NCBI GenBank assembly: GCA_963920525.1
Contig: OY986439.1
Span: 38,109,819 to 38,173,818, forward strand
DNA from: Dichetophora obliterata
Taxonomy: Eukaryota > Arthropoda > Insecta > Diptera > Sciomyzidae
DNA length: 64,000 bases
Direction of reading: 5' to 3'
The notes under the pieces are model-generated. The model made no database searches. It was not told the DNA's origin and worked only from the letters and a program-made list of their open reading frames with translations. This document shows positions 32,111 to 44,238 of the stretch, in pieces (the stretch's first letter is position 1; every line of letters starts with the position of its first letter). The position numbers were made by a program, and so were the translations under genes.

Positions 32111-33033
32111 ATGAGTTCCATGGAGATGACTTTTAGTGATTTTGATTCTGATGAATCTATTCGTGATCCGGACTTTATACCAAACACTGAATATAAAATA
32201 TGTAAAAGAAGTTCTAACACCAAAAACAATATATGTACCATAAAATCGAAATTGGAGCTTTCAAAGCAATTCAATATTTTGCAGTTTTTTATGATTTTGA
32301 GACAGTCACTAAGATGCTGGCAAGATGTCCGTTTGAATTTGCCATCGTGCGTTATTTTTGAAAAAATCCGTACTAAAACGGAAACTATTTTCAGACAAAT
32401 GATGTAAAACTAATGACCAGAACTTTAAGGGGAAAATGTACAGTTTGCGATGTGCACATAAGAGGCAACAGAAATGCAACGTCAAATTTTGTTAAACATT
32501 TTCGAGTGAATCATCCAGAAAATGCAATAACTACAAAATTATAAGACTACAATAATGAGACTACATTATCTGATGAAAACAGTTTTGACGACAGGGTTGT
32601 AGCCTACATCGTTGATACTGCAGCACCAGCTTCAACAGTAGAAAAAGTCTCCTTTCGTAACATGTTCAAAGGAACAGGGTTGCGAGTAATGAGTCGCCCA
32701 AAACTAATGAAGCTTCTTGATGCAACTCAATTTTAAGCCAACTCAATCCACATCATTGCAAAGTGCAAACTATAACAAAGTTGTAGAAGAGCAATTTTTT
32801 AAATACATAAATGATAAATCCTCTAATTTTGAGATGTTGCAAGAGTTTACCCTCTTATACAGGACTTATCAATCAAGGTAAACACACCTCTTACATCTTC
32901 CGCTCCAGTGGAGCGTTTGTTTTCAATGGCTGGTTTTGTTTACAGTCCCAGAAGGCAATCTTTAACAGATTCTTCTTTTGAAAAATTAGTTTTGATGAAG
33001 GCCAACACTAATAAACTATTAATGATATTTTAA
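32111..33033 (+). pseudogene. hAT transposase relic: BED finger and dimerisation domain
   Basis: After an acidic start-like frame (32,111-32,407), the frame reading RTLRGKCTVCDVHIRGNRN then TSNFVKHFRVNHPEN (about 32,407-32,544) shows C-x2-C and H-x4-H, a BED zinc finger for DNA binding. Next comes SFDDRVVAYIVDTAAPAS (about 32,580-32,635). The catalytic core is missing. The C-terminal hAT dimerisation domain follows at about 32,876-33,033: VNTPLTSSAPVERLFSMAGF then VYSPRRQSLTDSSFEKLVLM. Stops and an internal deletion make it non-functional; family identity rests on the BED plus dimerisation pair. Confidence 0.85.
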
Positions 33034-33440
33034 GGGTTTTTTTTACTAATTTTTTACAATTAAAAATAATAAGAAGTTGCCGAAATTCTTAACAAACTCA
33101 TGCATTTTTATTTTTTGAAAGTACAATATTTACAAAGTACTAAACAAAGTACTTGAGAAATACTTGAAAGTAAAGTACTTGTACTTGAAAATTTCGTAGT
33201 ACTTATTTTTTATGTACCTAGGTACTTGTACTTATACTTGTACTTATTTTTACAGGTCTGGTTTGTAATCCTTAATATATTCGTACTGGGAGGTTGTTTT
33301 ATTAATAAAACTCAAGCACAGATATCAAAATATTTAATATACAGTCTATAAAGCTTGGTTGCTAATAAATTATCTCTGGCCTTAATTCTCCCAAAAACTA
33401 GCACGAGTTGTTATACCATAATTGCATAAATTCAAGTATA

Positions 33441-33929
33441 AGGCCTTTTCCACACTTGGTCAACGCAACTCCAACTCAAGTTGCTAGCCTGTGTATTTAT
33501 ACCGGAACCTTCAGATTAAGCAACTTGCACGCAACAAGTTCTCGACACGTTCTCAACCTGTTCAACGCAACGCGGCTTTCCGCAATTTTCATCGGCGACG
33601 TGTTGCATCAGTTTGTTTGTTTTGTGAATTCAAGTATTTGTAGTGCAATAGGCTTTATATTAATCAAGGTGAATAAGCTAATTAATTAGTTCCTAATAGA
33701 GTCTAAATGAAGAAGAAATAGTTTGCAAGATGAATGAGCAAGTGTTAAATATTAAATCAGTGCAAGAAGTCGAAAAACATGAGTTTTATATAATAACAAT
33801 TATTATATGTTGCATGACTTTTGAAGCAAGTCTGAAAGCATTCGGTTTATAGTTGCATTGCTTTTCAACTTTTTCGCTGTTGCGTTGAAGTTGTGTTGGA
33901 ATTGCGTTGACCAAGTGTGGAAAAGGCCT
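33441..33929. mobile_element. MITE with long inverted ends (AGGCCTTTTCCACACTTGG)
   Basis: Left AGGCCTTTTCCACACTTGG is followed by TCAACGCAA; the right end is the near-perfect inverse (TTGCGTTGACCAAGTGTGG then AAAAGGCCT). The whole 489 bp has no transposase; the plus-strand frame inside is not credible. The target duplication is not resolved. Confidence 0.75.
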
Positions 33930-36110
33930 AACTAACACTTATTAAATTAGCTATGATCATTATCAGTAAGCGGCAGTGACCAATAAGCTGCCAAAAGCCG
34001 CTTTGTCGCCGGCTCTCTCAGATCACTTTATCTTAAAGCAGCCAATTGACTGAGCGATCATTAGTGATCTCTCACACAAAATACACAATGGTAGTCTTAT
34101 AAAATTTTTTTGGAGGAAAAAAAAACCATAACACATAATCGGAAACAATAAAAACCGAATCAAACTAAGCATGAGTACCTTAGAATTGCTATGAAAGCTG
34201 ATCATGCGTAGCAGCAACCTGCAACTGTTGTTAGAGCTGTTAGTTGGGAAAAGTTATTGGAATCGATCAAAAGAATGCGTGTTAGATTAGTTCGAGGCTG
34301 ATCGTTGGTGATCGTTAGTATTGCATAATACATGAGTGCAACTGGCCGATCGTGTGTCTAAGTTTTTGTGTTCACCATCTTCGAAGGTGTTGTTGCATGT
34401 GTGCAGTGCAACATTTACACGCATGATTATAGTAAATGCTTCATGATCGCTGAGGTTTGAACGTTAGCGCTTCGCTCTGCTAGAGCGATCGATCTGCTTG
34501 GCTGGTTTTTGACTCGCTTAGTTCTAAATCTTAAGTTATTTTCATTATACATATATTGTTTCGGCGCATTTCATTGTCGAGCATTCATAACGAATTGCAT
34601 TTCGTTTCGGTCATCTGCCGATCGTGAATTCAGAGATTTGAGGTTGTTCGCTCGAATGGGTCATTATCACAAAAGCGACAACAGTTTCAACGCATTCTAA
34701 TGTTCTACTTTTGTTTCAGTTAATATAACTATAGTATTGTATTAGGACTTATGTAGGTCTAGTTTGAAAACAAGCACACAATACTTTTATAGCAAATAGA
34801 GAGTTTAGGGGGAAAAATCTGTTTTCGATATTACAAAAAGCCGGATAATTAAAAAATGTATTTATTAAATATCAAACAGTTCAATAGTTCATTGCAAATT
34901 CCACCGTCGACAAGTAACATGACAGACATGCCCATGCAACATGACCGCCAGAGGCCAACATAATCGCCACAATCGCCACAATAGCCGCAAATCGCTTCAA
35001 CGCAGGCGGCACATTAATATTTCGCACTCGCTCCCAATATTAATATCAGCGTGGAGCACTGCGGTGCAAATTTTATAGTATATTGCTTATGGCTCCAAAT
35101 AATCTCACGTGCTGTTGAAGGCAGCCGTCGGCCTTTTTCACCTGTTTGTTGCTGTACTCTTATATCTTTTCGGTTTTGTTTTGAGTTTATTTTTTATTTA
35201 TTTGTTGTTACTTTTTTTAATGTGGGATACCTTTGTACAACCTGCTTTAAGCTCCATAATTAATTAATCAAAATAATCATCATCGTTATTATCATCATGA
35301 TGCTTGTTTCACTGTCTGCCCGACTGCTGGTGGTTTTTATTGCTTTATTTCAATTTTATTTCTTATGCTTTTAAATGGTTTTTATCGTTTTTATTATGGT
35401 TGTGATATATATGCAAGTGATACAAATGCAGTTAATATTTTTATTCTATTTGTTAACTATTGCTTATTAACAGTAATTTTCTGTAGCATGACTCATTTGA
35501 GACCATAAAATCATTGAAAAATAGCATGCAACATTTAAGTGTGACAGAATTAAAGTGCATTTAATTGACTTAAATTAGTGTTGCAGCTATTAATAATGTA
35601 CAGTATATATATATATTTGATTTCAATTTTTATGCAAACAGTAGCAAATTTACTTGTAAAAATAGCATGCGGATTAACTATTTAAATATATCGCAGATTA
35701 TGCAATAAATTAATAAATATTATTGGTATTGGTGAAATATTGTTTTAGTGAAGTAAGATTTTTATTGCATCACATTTGTTAAAGATATTTGTTGTTTTTT
35801 TTTACATAACATTATAGCACAAAACTTACAGGAAAGCAATATTTCTGTCATGAAATTTTGCAGCGCTTTAAATATTAGCGCAGCTTACGATCTAAATTGC
35901 ACTAGAATGCACAATAAAGCAATTGCGAGCTTGTGCTATCAATTGTAAACAGTTTGTTTGGGTAACTCTGCAACACTTGCTGTAAAATTAAATACAACTA
36001 ATTTTTAAAAGAAAAAAAAAACAATCAGTTTGTAAGGTGTTCATTTTTTCCAATTTTTTTTCCCTAGGATGATCAGGGATTTTTTGGTGCTAACTATAAC
36101 ATTTAGGTCT
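33930..36110. other. Non-repetitive stretch, no gene supported
   Basis: 33,960-34,720 and 34,870-35,060 are less AT-rich and lack transposon signatures (for example a cluster of AATCGCCACA direct repeats at 34,960-34,985), so they may be host regulatory DNA. 35,580-35,620 has a (TA)n tract. No open frame is convincing. Confidence 0.4.
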
Positions 36111-36118
36111 GTGCAGAC

Positions 36119-38026
36119 TAGGGAAGTAAATCCCGGGATCCCGGATTTCGAGATCCCGGGATCCCGGATGATTTAAGCCTCTTTGAATCCCGGGATTGTT
36201 TTTCAGGATCCCGGGATTTTAAAATAAAAAATTACTATTACAAATATTCATGTAAATGCAAACATTTCATTTTAAGTTGATATTAATATAGAATTAGAAA
36301 AACATTTTATTGAGGCTGAAAAAGATTGTTAGGACGATGAGTGTGAATCACTGGTGCAAAGACTTTGCAAAGTTTTAGAAGAATTGCAATATCAGGAAGT
36401 AAGCTATGTATTTAAAAATTGTCAGGTATTTTGACTCAGGAAATAATATTTTTGTGGTGAAGGCAATCGTGATCAAAACATACAAATTGCTTGCGATTAT
36501 CGTACAACTATTTCTACTAGTATAGAATCAGACCGGTGCTTGTCATCAGCGGGTTATATTTGTAATAATATCCGAACAAAACTATCCAATAAAACACGTT
36601 GATCAGATCAATAATTACTTTAAAAATAATTTAAGCTAAAAATTCAATTTGGGAAGCCTTATCCAAAATTAATATGCCTCAAGCACAAAAAATCATGAAG
36701 ACGGTGTAAGTGTAACATTTATATAGTAATACCCCAAAATGTTTTGTATTTAATTTTTAAATATATTTTGTTCTTTAACATTTTCAATAGCTAGGCTAAA
36801 CTAAGAGCAAAATAATTTTTTGAGGTAATATTCTTATCATTCCTTAAATCCTTATATGATGAAAAAACATACCTTTAATTTCAACTTGCGCTACTTACGT
36901 TTTGCAAGCTTGTACAAAGAAAAGATTATTTTGCTCCTGGTCGCCACAAAGTTTTTTTTTTAATCCCTTAAAGGTTATTCAACCCTTTATATCTTTGTTT
37001 CTTAAACACTCTTAATATTCTTATCATTAAAATCAAAAAAGATAAAAACACATCAATTTGATTTTTGTCCGTTTCATTTTTTCTCATAAAATAGCCGAAA
37101 TTTTTTTTACTTTTCTTCGGCACAAAACCGAAAATCCTACTGACTTTTATGTCAAGTATCTCTCTAAATTACTTTTTTTCATGTTGGATCCTTTTTTCAT
37201 AGAACCAAACATTTTGATTTAAACAAAAGCTTTGCAAAATAAATACATATAAAAATTACTTTCTGATGTGTCCAATATATTGGGCAAATCCACTGAAAGG
37301 GTTATATTAATACAATTTGCTAGTCATTAATATAATTTAAGTTTTGTGTTTTTTAACAATAAGGTATTCACAATTATGTGATATAGTTGTATTGTGCTTT
37401 TTTGGCCATAGTTGAAAATCACAATTATGAGCACCCTTTAAAATAGAAGTTGTGGTTGGGAACCTCCCACTATAGCTTTTTGTTACTATGCAAATAAATT
37501 AACTATCCAATTTGATATATTTTATTAATATATGGCATAAAAAAGTTTAACTTGCATTTTGAGCTTCTTCTATTTTTGCAATTAGAAAATAACTGCCAAC
37601 CGATCAGTTGTTTATGGAACCTTAAAAACCACGTTTGTTACACATATCATTGGGCTACTTAAAATGACCACACTTTTGGTTTTTAGAGATTTCATGTAAA
37701 ATAACAAAAAATATAAAAACCGCTCGGTAAAGTGTGGTATCAATACCACGGGATATTTTAACTACACTGAAAACAACGCAATTGCGAATACCTTTAATGT
37801 GTTTTGTTTTTTTTTTGTTTTTGTTACTTTATAAATGAATTAATTTAGTTTTTAATTTTAATTTAGTAGTTTCAAGTAAAACATAACAAAAAATTGTTAT
37901 AAAAACGTTTTAAATTATTTACTTCTTAAAATTTTCAATCCCGAAATAATCCCGGGATTCCGGGATTGAGATTTTCAATCCCGATAATCCCGGGATCGAG
38001 AAAAGCTTCCGGGATTGGACTCCCTA
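36119..38026 (+). mobile_element. hAT relic (family H1), copy 2, complete ends, 8-bp TSD
   Basis: Starts TAGGGAAGTAAATCCCGGGA and ends TTCCGGGATTGGACTCCCTA, with GTGCAGAC duplicated at 36,111-36,118 and 38,027-38,034. Repeated CCCGGGATCC motifs crowd both ends (likely binding sites). The plus-strand coding remnant at about 36,318-36,600 reads CESLVQRLCKVLEELQYQEV and later SSAGYICNNIRTKLSNKT, the hAT dimerisation motif. A 529-bp stretch (about 36,779-37,307) is absent from copy 1 and may be a further insertion. Confidence 0.9.
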
Positions 38027-38289
38027 GTGCAGACCTCTATACTTATTTTGTATGGGAACACATAGGCAGATTTTTCAAAATTGTGTGTACATATGCTTAT
38101 GGCAAGGTAGAAGTAAGGGGCAATTTTTTCACAATAAAAACATACTTTTACCTTTTTCTCGGGTAATAATTGGCCCTATTTCATTGAACTCAGGTAAAAA
38201 AATAAACGTCATTCTAGGCAGGCAAATCTGCCATGAGAGTGCTGTTATCACACAGGGTTCATGAAACACATGCTGTTTCCGCACATATA

Positions 38290-38985
38290 TCAAAGGATAA
38301 ATCGACTGAGCATTACACATCTAGCCATTAGCCGGGCAGTGTTGCCGTAATCAAAACGAATATTATTTAAAATTGGTTTGAAGAGGTTTGTAAACCGCGT
38401 TGGCGTTACTGCCCCACAACTCAATTACAGCCTGAATGTTTGAACTGAATACGACAGCAAACAATGTAAGGCCATAAATGGTGTACATTTCTTTTTCAGT
38501 CATGGTTTCGTCCATGTCTATGGTACCTGGTCAATATTGTTTACATTCCATAAACGGCATAACTCTTGGGCTTTTCGATTCGTTCATTCACAGTTATCCT
38601 AACTTACTCAGGTGTGATGATCGATATGAAAATTGTTTTGGATTTTGCATGATTCCTACCTTCACTTGATCAAATTTTTAAATTCTTTAATTCTTTATCT
38701 AACTGGTGATTCATTTGAACTTGCTGAGCGCTTATCATCCATTTCGACGGCTTTGAGCTCGTTTGCATCATATGGTTCCTCGGTTTCGATTTCACTGTGA
38801 ACTTCAGCATCAAAAGCGGCATCTTCATAGGAGACACATAATCCTAATCCCAATCATCATCGCTTTCGAATAGATCAATTTTCTCGATCTCTTTATCAAA
38901 AGCAGACAACCATTCGTCAAAATTTTGATATCTCGTGGTGCAATTTACCACATTTAAACTCGTAATCACTTAATCCATATTGGTT
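38290..38985 (-). pseudogene. piggyBac-like transposase relic
   Basis: On the minus strand, an acidic N-terminal stretch (FDEWLSAFDKEIEKIDLFES then DDDWD near 38,850-38,940; EDAAFDAEVHSEIETEEPYD near 38,770-38,830) precedes MTEKEMYTIYGLTLFAVVFS with ELWGSNANAVYK (38,397-38,505). After a frameshift comes LNNIRFDYGNTARLMAR (about 38,325-38,375). The order acidic N-terminus, a hydrophobic helix in the EKEMYxxxGLxL context, then xxIRFDxxNTR is that of piggyBac-type transposases. The catalytic core is not seen. The relic fades out towards the nearby H1 hAT end. Confidence 0.6.
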
Positions 38986-39144
38986 GCTGATTCAATTTTT
39001 TGTATATAGGAAAAAAAATGCCATGGAAAGTAAAGTAGCAACAAGTGACTGAAAAGAAGTCAACACTTGCGTAATCGTCCACTAATACTCCAAAAAATCA
39101 ATTATTCAATGTAATAATATGTGGCACAATTATCCAAATAAATC

Positions 39145-39456
39145 AGCCCAGTCACTGAGTCCCGTCGTAGTACGATATCGTAGAAACTACTAAATAGGCT
39201 TCACTGAGTTCAGTCGTAGCGCCATTCGTAAGATTTTTGAAGTAATTTGCTACGACGTGTTTTGGTAGTCGGAGAAAATTTTCATAAAAATTCATATAGT
39301 AAAAGTGGTTATTTCTTCTGAATTTTATTTCAAAATTTTCTCCGACAACCAAAACACGTCTAAAAAAATTACTTAGAAAATCTACGAAAGAACTTAGTAA
39401 TGCCTTTTTCGTAGTTTCTACGATATCGTACTACGACAGGACTCTGTGATAGGGCT
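39145..39456. mobile_element. Near-complete hairpin MITE, about 312 bp
   Basis: Left AGCCCAGTCACTGAGTCC and GTCGTAGTACGATATCGTAG pair with the right-end inverse (CTACGATATCGTACTACGAC, GGACTCTGTGATAGGGCT). Internal blocks (AATTTGCTACGACGTGTTTTGG, TCGGAGAAAATTTT) also pair with the opposite half, so nearly the whole element is one hairpin. No TSD of clear length is visible. Confidence 0.8.
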
Positions 39457-41158
39457 AAATATAAATTATCCAATAATTACCACTTATGTACCTGTTTTAA
39501 TAACATGTTGCCTGCGTTTTATCCTTTCTCTGCGTTCTATAGACATTTCAAACCAGAATACAAGTCAAAACCGGTTTCAAGCGCCTGCCTTATCTTTCAA
39601 TTTTCTGTAGGTCTGCACAGACCTGTATTTATTTTTAGCACTTTTCGCATATGAAATCAAATAAAATCAGTTAAAACACAAATAGCTGTCTGGTTTCGTG
39701 CCGTAGCAGCTTTGAGGAGGTCATGGACGGATTCGTCTTTAACACGCAAAACAAAAAAATTACACGCACGTTTTTAAGCGAAAAGTCTGCACCGACCTGG
39801 CTATACCTCCTAGCAGGCATGCCAATTGGTGGGAACTCCCCGATTTGCGGCGAATTTGTCCTTTTCATAACAAGGTAGAGGAATGTTTTCACATTAATTT
39901 TTAGAACAGGGGAGAGGACTGCTTCCAATTCACTTTTTAAGACATCGGCGAGGAATGCTTCCCTTTAATGACTATATAAAAAAAGAAATGTAGTGTCCAA
40001 CGGAACGGAATGCTTCCTACATTCCATGGAATGTTTCCTATTTATATCCGGGAATGTTTTCATTTCCTGGATGAATGTTTGCATTTCTCGCTAAACTTAG
40101 TCACTATCTTTTTCTTATTTTAAAAATTTTAAGGGTGCAAATAGTTTACAATATTCATTTTTCAGGTAAACTTTGTTTGGTTTTGTTTTGATTTTTAAAT
40201 ATTTTTTATAAGATCATATGATACCTTAAGTAACAGAAGTGCAAGCAAATACATTAAATTTTAATTCATTAAGTAAATAAGTCATTTCGTTAATAAGATT
40301 TTTAGTTGCATAACAATGTTTGTATATTGGTTGAATGACACATATTTCAACAACTTTCTATTATGTATGGTAATAAGTATTTCTTCTTTTTTTTTTGTAT
40401 GAGTGTTTTGTCAGAGTTTTTATAAATTTTAAAATCTAGCAAGCTATTTAAGGTATCAAAAAATATTAAATAAATAATAAATATTATTTTCATATGCAAA
40501 ATAGTTTTCTCTTACAATGCATTTTAAAGCGAAAAATTCATTAATTCATATTTGTTCATAACAAATACATATCATATTAAAGAGTCGCAAAACTAAACAT
40601 TGCTGTAAAATTAATTTTTTTAATTCATCTTGATTTTGTACAGTTTATTTTGTAGAAGTTTTTGTCGCTGACAAAATTTCTTAAATGCTTTCGTCGTGAT
40701 TTATTAAAATTCCAAAATATCTTACAAAAAAGTAAATAAATATTGTTTGTTTTTTTGGTTAGTGAAATTCTTCTAGAGATATGCATGAAAGATATGTTTC
40801 TATTAATTATAATAATTTTACATATAATTTTTGTTGTAACTATAACTTATTTCAAGCAATATTTATGAGATAATTTAGCTGAAAATATGTATTTTTGAAG
40901 TATGGTTTTTAAATTGTATTCAGCTATTTAAAAAAATAGTAGAAAAACTCTTTCTTTCACCTTGAACAGATGCATTAAAAGTTTTTACTATATTCTTAGT
41001 TGAATTTACTGATGCTGCAGAATTTATATAGAATTTAAAATATTTTATTGAAGCGATGCTTTTTAGCCTCGCTTTGTGATTTGCTTGAGTGATATATCAA
41101 AAACGACCCTTATTTCCGACATCATTTTCTTAGAATTGATGTTGCTTTTACTTGCGTC

Positions 41159-41234
41159 TATTACAACAAGAAAATGTAATATTAAAAATATTTCTTTATT
41201 ACAACAAGAAAATGTAATATTAAAAATATTTCTT
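41159..41234. repeat. Perfect tandem duplication, 2 x 38 bp
   Basis: ATTACAACAAGAAAATGTAA followed by TATTAAAAATATTTCTTT occurs twice without change. Confidence 0.9.
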
Positions 41235-41289
41235 TGCACGTCGAGAGTATTGGACACATACTCCCGAACTGATCAGAAATTTTTTATTT

Positions 41290-41390
41290 TAGTTTAATTT
41301 AGCTGGGTCTTGAACCTACGTGAACCTAATGTGTTGGACCAGCACATCAGAGGACGTGTGCTCAAATCATGAACTGGTCCGAAAAGTTTT
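41290..41390 (-). other. Possible tRNA-derived relic (B box)
   Basis: On the minus strand GGTTCAAGACC matches the RNA polymerase III B box exactly, and upstream ATGTGCTGGTCCAACACAT could form an anticodon-like stem-loop. No matching A box or acceptor stem is convincing, so this is probably a SINE relic. Confidence 0.25.
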
Positions 41391-42919
41391 TTTTATTTTA
41401 AGTTGATATTTATATTACTTTCTTATACTTTTCTTTGGATTAAAAAGTATTATTTTTTTTGTGTTGTCCTACATGTTGTCCAAAAAAGTGTAAAATTTAG
41501 TCCAAGATTTAAAACCGTGTACATTAGCTGCAGGGATGCACAACGTATATTCAACAAGAATAACAAAATTTTCTTATAGAATGTGTTAATTTATGAAATG
41601 TTTAAATATTTGCACCCATCTTTTATCAATTTCAATATGTCGATTTCCCCCTTGTTTTAATTTATCAGAATTGGAAAAACATCCAGTCTTCTAATTTCTT
41701 GAACAGACAATTTTCATTCAAGTTATGGTATTTAAGAAATAAATAAATTAGTTTTAAAATATTAAAAAGAAAAACACATATTAGGAAACTTTTTGAGGAA
41801 GGACTGTCCTTCCTAAAGGAGGACGATTGGTACATTAATTTAAAGGATTGTGTTTTGGCTATCTTATATATCCTACACATTTAGAAACTATTCAAACAAC
41901 AGAATTGTTTCTTCTACTAAGTACACGATGTCATCAGTATCGTTAAGTAGGTGATTTTTTTTTGTTGATGCAGCAATTTTATTTTGAACGTACCGGCCTT
42001 ACGGAATAACCATCTCCGATTTGGGTGAAACTTTGCATGGAACATCACTGAAGGAAAGAAAAAACTTGATTTGGAGAAAAAAGGTTTGATGTGATTTTTG
42101 GCGGAGTTACAGGATGCATAAAATTCACAAAAATCTACAAAAACATCGAAAATTGCTTTTTACGACAACGCATATCTCAAATACTTCTTAATCGAATGTT
42201 AAGTTTGAACTATCGTTGGAAAGGTAATTAAAGACAATTAAATATAAAAATAATTTTGTGAAATTTTGGTGGTTGGGGGTTTCATCCCTTGCGGTAAGGT
42301 TTTTTTCGATGTGGGGATGCGAGAAACACTATTAACCAAATTAAAATTATTTTTTTCTTAAAATTAGCAAAATCTCCTTTTAAAAAATACTAAAATTAGG
42401 GTGGGGACTCAATGGGTTAATGAGATATGGTCATTTTAACATTTAGACACAAATATTTCTTGACTTATTAACAGAATTTTAAGTTTAAACTACCGTTGAA
42501 GGAAATTTTGCCAGCTATAAGCTTAGTATGCTGTAGGAACGTAAATCTTTAGGCATTTAATTCTACACGCGAAATTTTAGTGTGAACTCAACACTAACAC
42601 ATACTTACTATAACCTGTTTGTTGAATGAGTTAGTTGAACATTATTGTTGAATGTCAACGAAACGAAATTTTTACGTTTTAACTCTCCAATCGTTGTTGT
42701 GAACTTGGCTGCATTGAACAAATTTTTCATTCAACAGCGTACTAACCAACGAAAAAAAAAATTTCGCTAACTTTTCGCTGTTAAAAACGCAATGCATTTC
42801 TTACGGAAGATTCCTTTTCGCTTCTACAGCATACCGACGTTTATGCCGATTTTTGTTAATTTTGTGCACCCTGTAACTCGGCCAAAAATCAAACCAACAT
42901 TTTTTTCCCCCAAATTAAA

Positions 42920-43456
42920 GGCCTTATTTTGTAAAGCGAACGCAGTCACTTGCGTAAGATTTTTTATCTGCACAGTAAAAAATATGAGCATAAATTTTAT
43001 ACTATTTGGTGTACATATAAATGCAAACCAAAAAGGTTTTAAAATCTATACCATCAAATCTTATAAATTTTTCCAGACCATTTTTCTCGTCAGACCAATC
43101 GAAACCGCTATATTTTTAAATATCCTGAATTCGGTGAATTTTTTACTTTGGAACCAGAATATATTTTAATTTACACATGATATCCATATAAAATTTTTAA
43201 ATTATATTTGTTTTATTATTTTTACTATATTGAGTGGTGTAAAATTTATAAATTATTTGGAATAAAAAAAGTTTATACCACACAAATGTTATAAAAAAGA
43301 TAAAATTTACCCCCAAATTTTTTACTGTGTGGCAATACATTTTAAAGGAAAATTTCAGTGTGAGAGAGAGGGTTTATTCTAGTTCATATGGAAATGGAAT
43401 TGCCAGGCAAAAAAACTCCAAGTAAGGTTATTGCGTGCGTTTTACAAAATAAGGCC
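42920..43456. mobile_element. MITE family M1, copy A, with nested insertion
   Basis: Ends GGCCTTATTTTGTAAAGCGA and (inverted) GTTTTACAAAATAAGGCC. The same ends and the CGCAGTCACTT and GAGAGAGGGTTT-type interior occur in copy B (46,355-46,534). The nested CACAGT element accounts for the extra length here. Confidence 0.75.
42971..43329. mobile_element. CACAGTAAAAAAT-ended MITE nested in M1
   Basis: Starts CACAGTAAAAAAT and ends ATTTTTTACTGTG, with TG on both sides as a possible 2-bp duplication. The interior includes AAATTTTATAC and an inverse-like GATAAAATTTAC near the right end. The open frame through it is not credible. Confidence 0.65.
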
Positions 43457-43497
43457 ATAAGTTTTTATTTCTGTCAGTGATGCTCCATGCAAAAATA

Positions 43498-44236
43498 CCC
43501 TGTAGGAAAATCAACTAACATAAAAGTAGTTGAAAAAGTAGTTTGTTGTCAACCATAACTAGTTGAAATTCTGACTTTTTTCATAGAACAAACTTACATA
43601 TTTTTTATGGTGATGTCAGCTAAATAACTCAATTGACTTTCATCTGCATATATTTTCAATTACTTGTTAAATTAGTTGAATTTAAATTATTTTTTTGAAC
43701 TACTTTAAAATAAATCAATTGAAAATCGCATATATTTTCAATACTTGTTAAGTTAGTTAAATTCAAATTATTTTTTTAATTACTTTAAAATAAATCAATT
43801 GAAAACTAGTTAATATTCCACTTACAGAAGGTGAATTTAAAAGCGTTAAATTATAAATTTCTATACATCAAAGAAATCATTTATTTTATTGTTGTAAAAA
43901 AAAAATACATAAATTCATGTTAGTGAAAGCCTAAAGCTAAAAATATTTCATGAAATAGCATGGTTAAATCTATATAAACTTGTAATCTAAGAAAATTTTG
44001 CAATAAAAACATGTCAAAATCAGAGTAGACGCCGCCTTAATATAATTCAAAGTAGTTTTTAAGCCACTTGTTTTGAAGTAGTTTTTCAATTACTTCATAT
44101 ATAATGCAATTAAAACTATTCAAAATTGAAGGGGATGCCGCCTAAATATAATTCAAAGTAGTTCATAAACTAGTTTATTTTAAATTAGTTTTTTAACTAG
44201 TTGTTTTTAAAAACAAGTTAGTTTGTTCCTATAGGG
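43498..44236. mobile_element. TA-flanked MITE (CCCTRTAGGAA ends) with internal duplications
   Basis: Ends CCCTGTAGGAA and TTCCTATAGGG are flanked by TA (43,496-43,497 and 44,237-44,238), as for Tc1/mariner-type elements. Inside are two tandem duplications: about 83 bp (ATATATTTTCAAT... at 43,649 and 43,731) and about 115 bp (GCCGCCTTAATATAATTCAA near 44,029 and GCCGCCTAAATATAATTCAA near 44,147). Confidence 0.7.
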
Positions 44237-44238
44237 TA

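Larger units (their letters stand above)
29982..33260 (+). mobile_element. hAT transposon (family H5), 3279 bp, 8-bp TSD
   Basis: The ends are CAGACCTGT and ACAGGTCTG, with the perfect duplication GTTTGTAA at 29,974-29,981 and 33,261-33,268. Subterminal regions (30,020-30,150 and 33,125-33,245) are dense in AAGTACTT/TACTTGTACTT motifs, likely transposase-binding repeats. The coding remnant is on the plus strand: start-like MSSMEMTFSDFDSDESIRDP at 32,111, a BED finger and a dimerisation domain (separate entry). A foldback element (30,629-31,884) is nested in it. Confidence 0.93.
39457..42919. other. AT-rich region with scattered repeats, no gene
   Basis: Holds a GGAATG-rich patch (39,950-40,090), a perfect 38-bp tandem duplication (separate entry), a tRNA-like B box (separate entry) and, from about 41,980 to 42,440, sequence in the style of common dispersed fly repeats. 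Nothing coding was seen. Confidence 0.4.
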
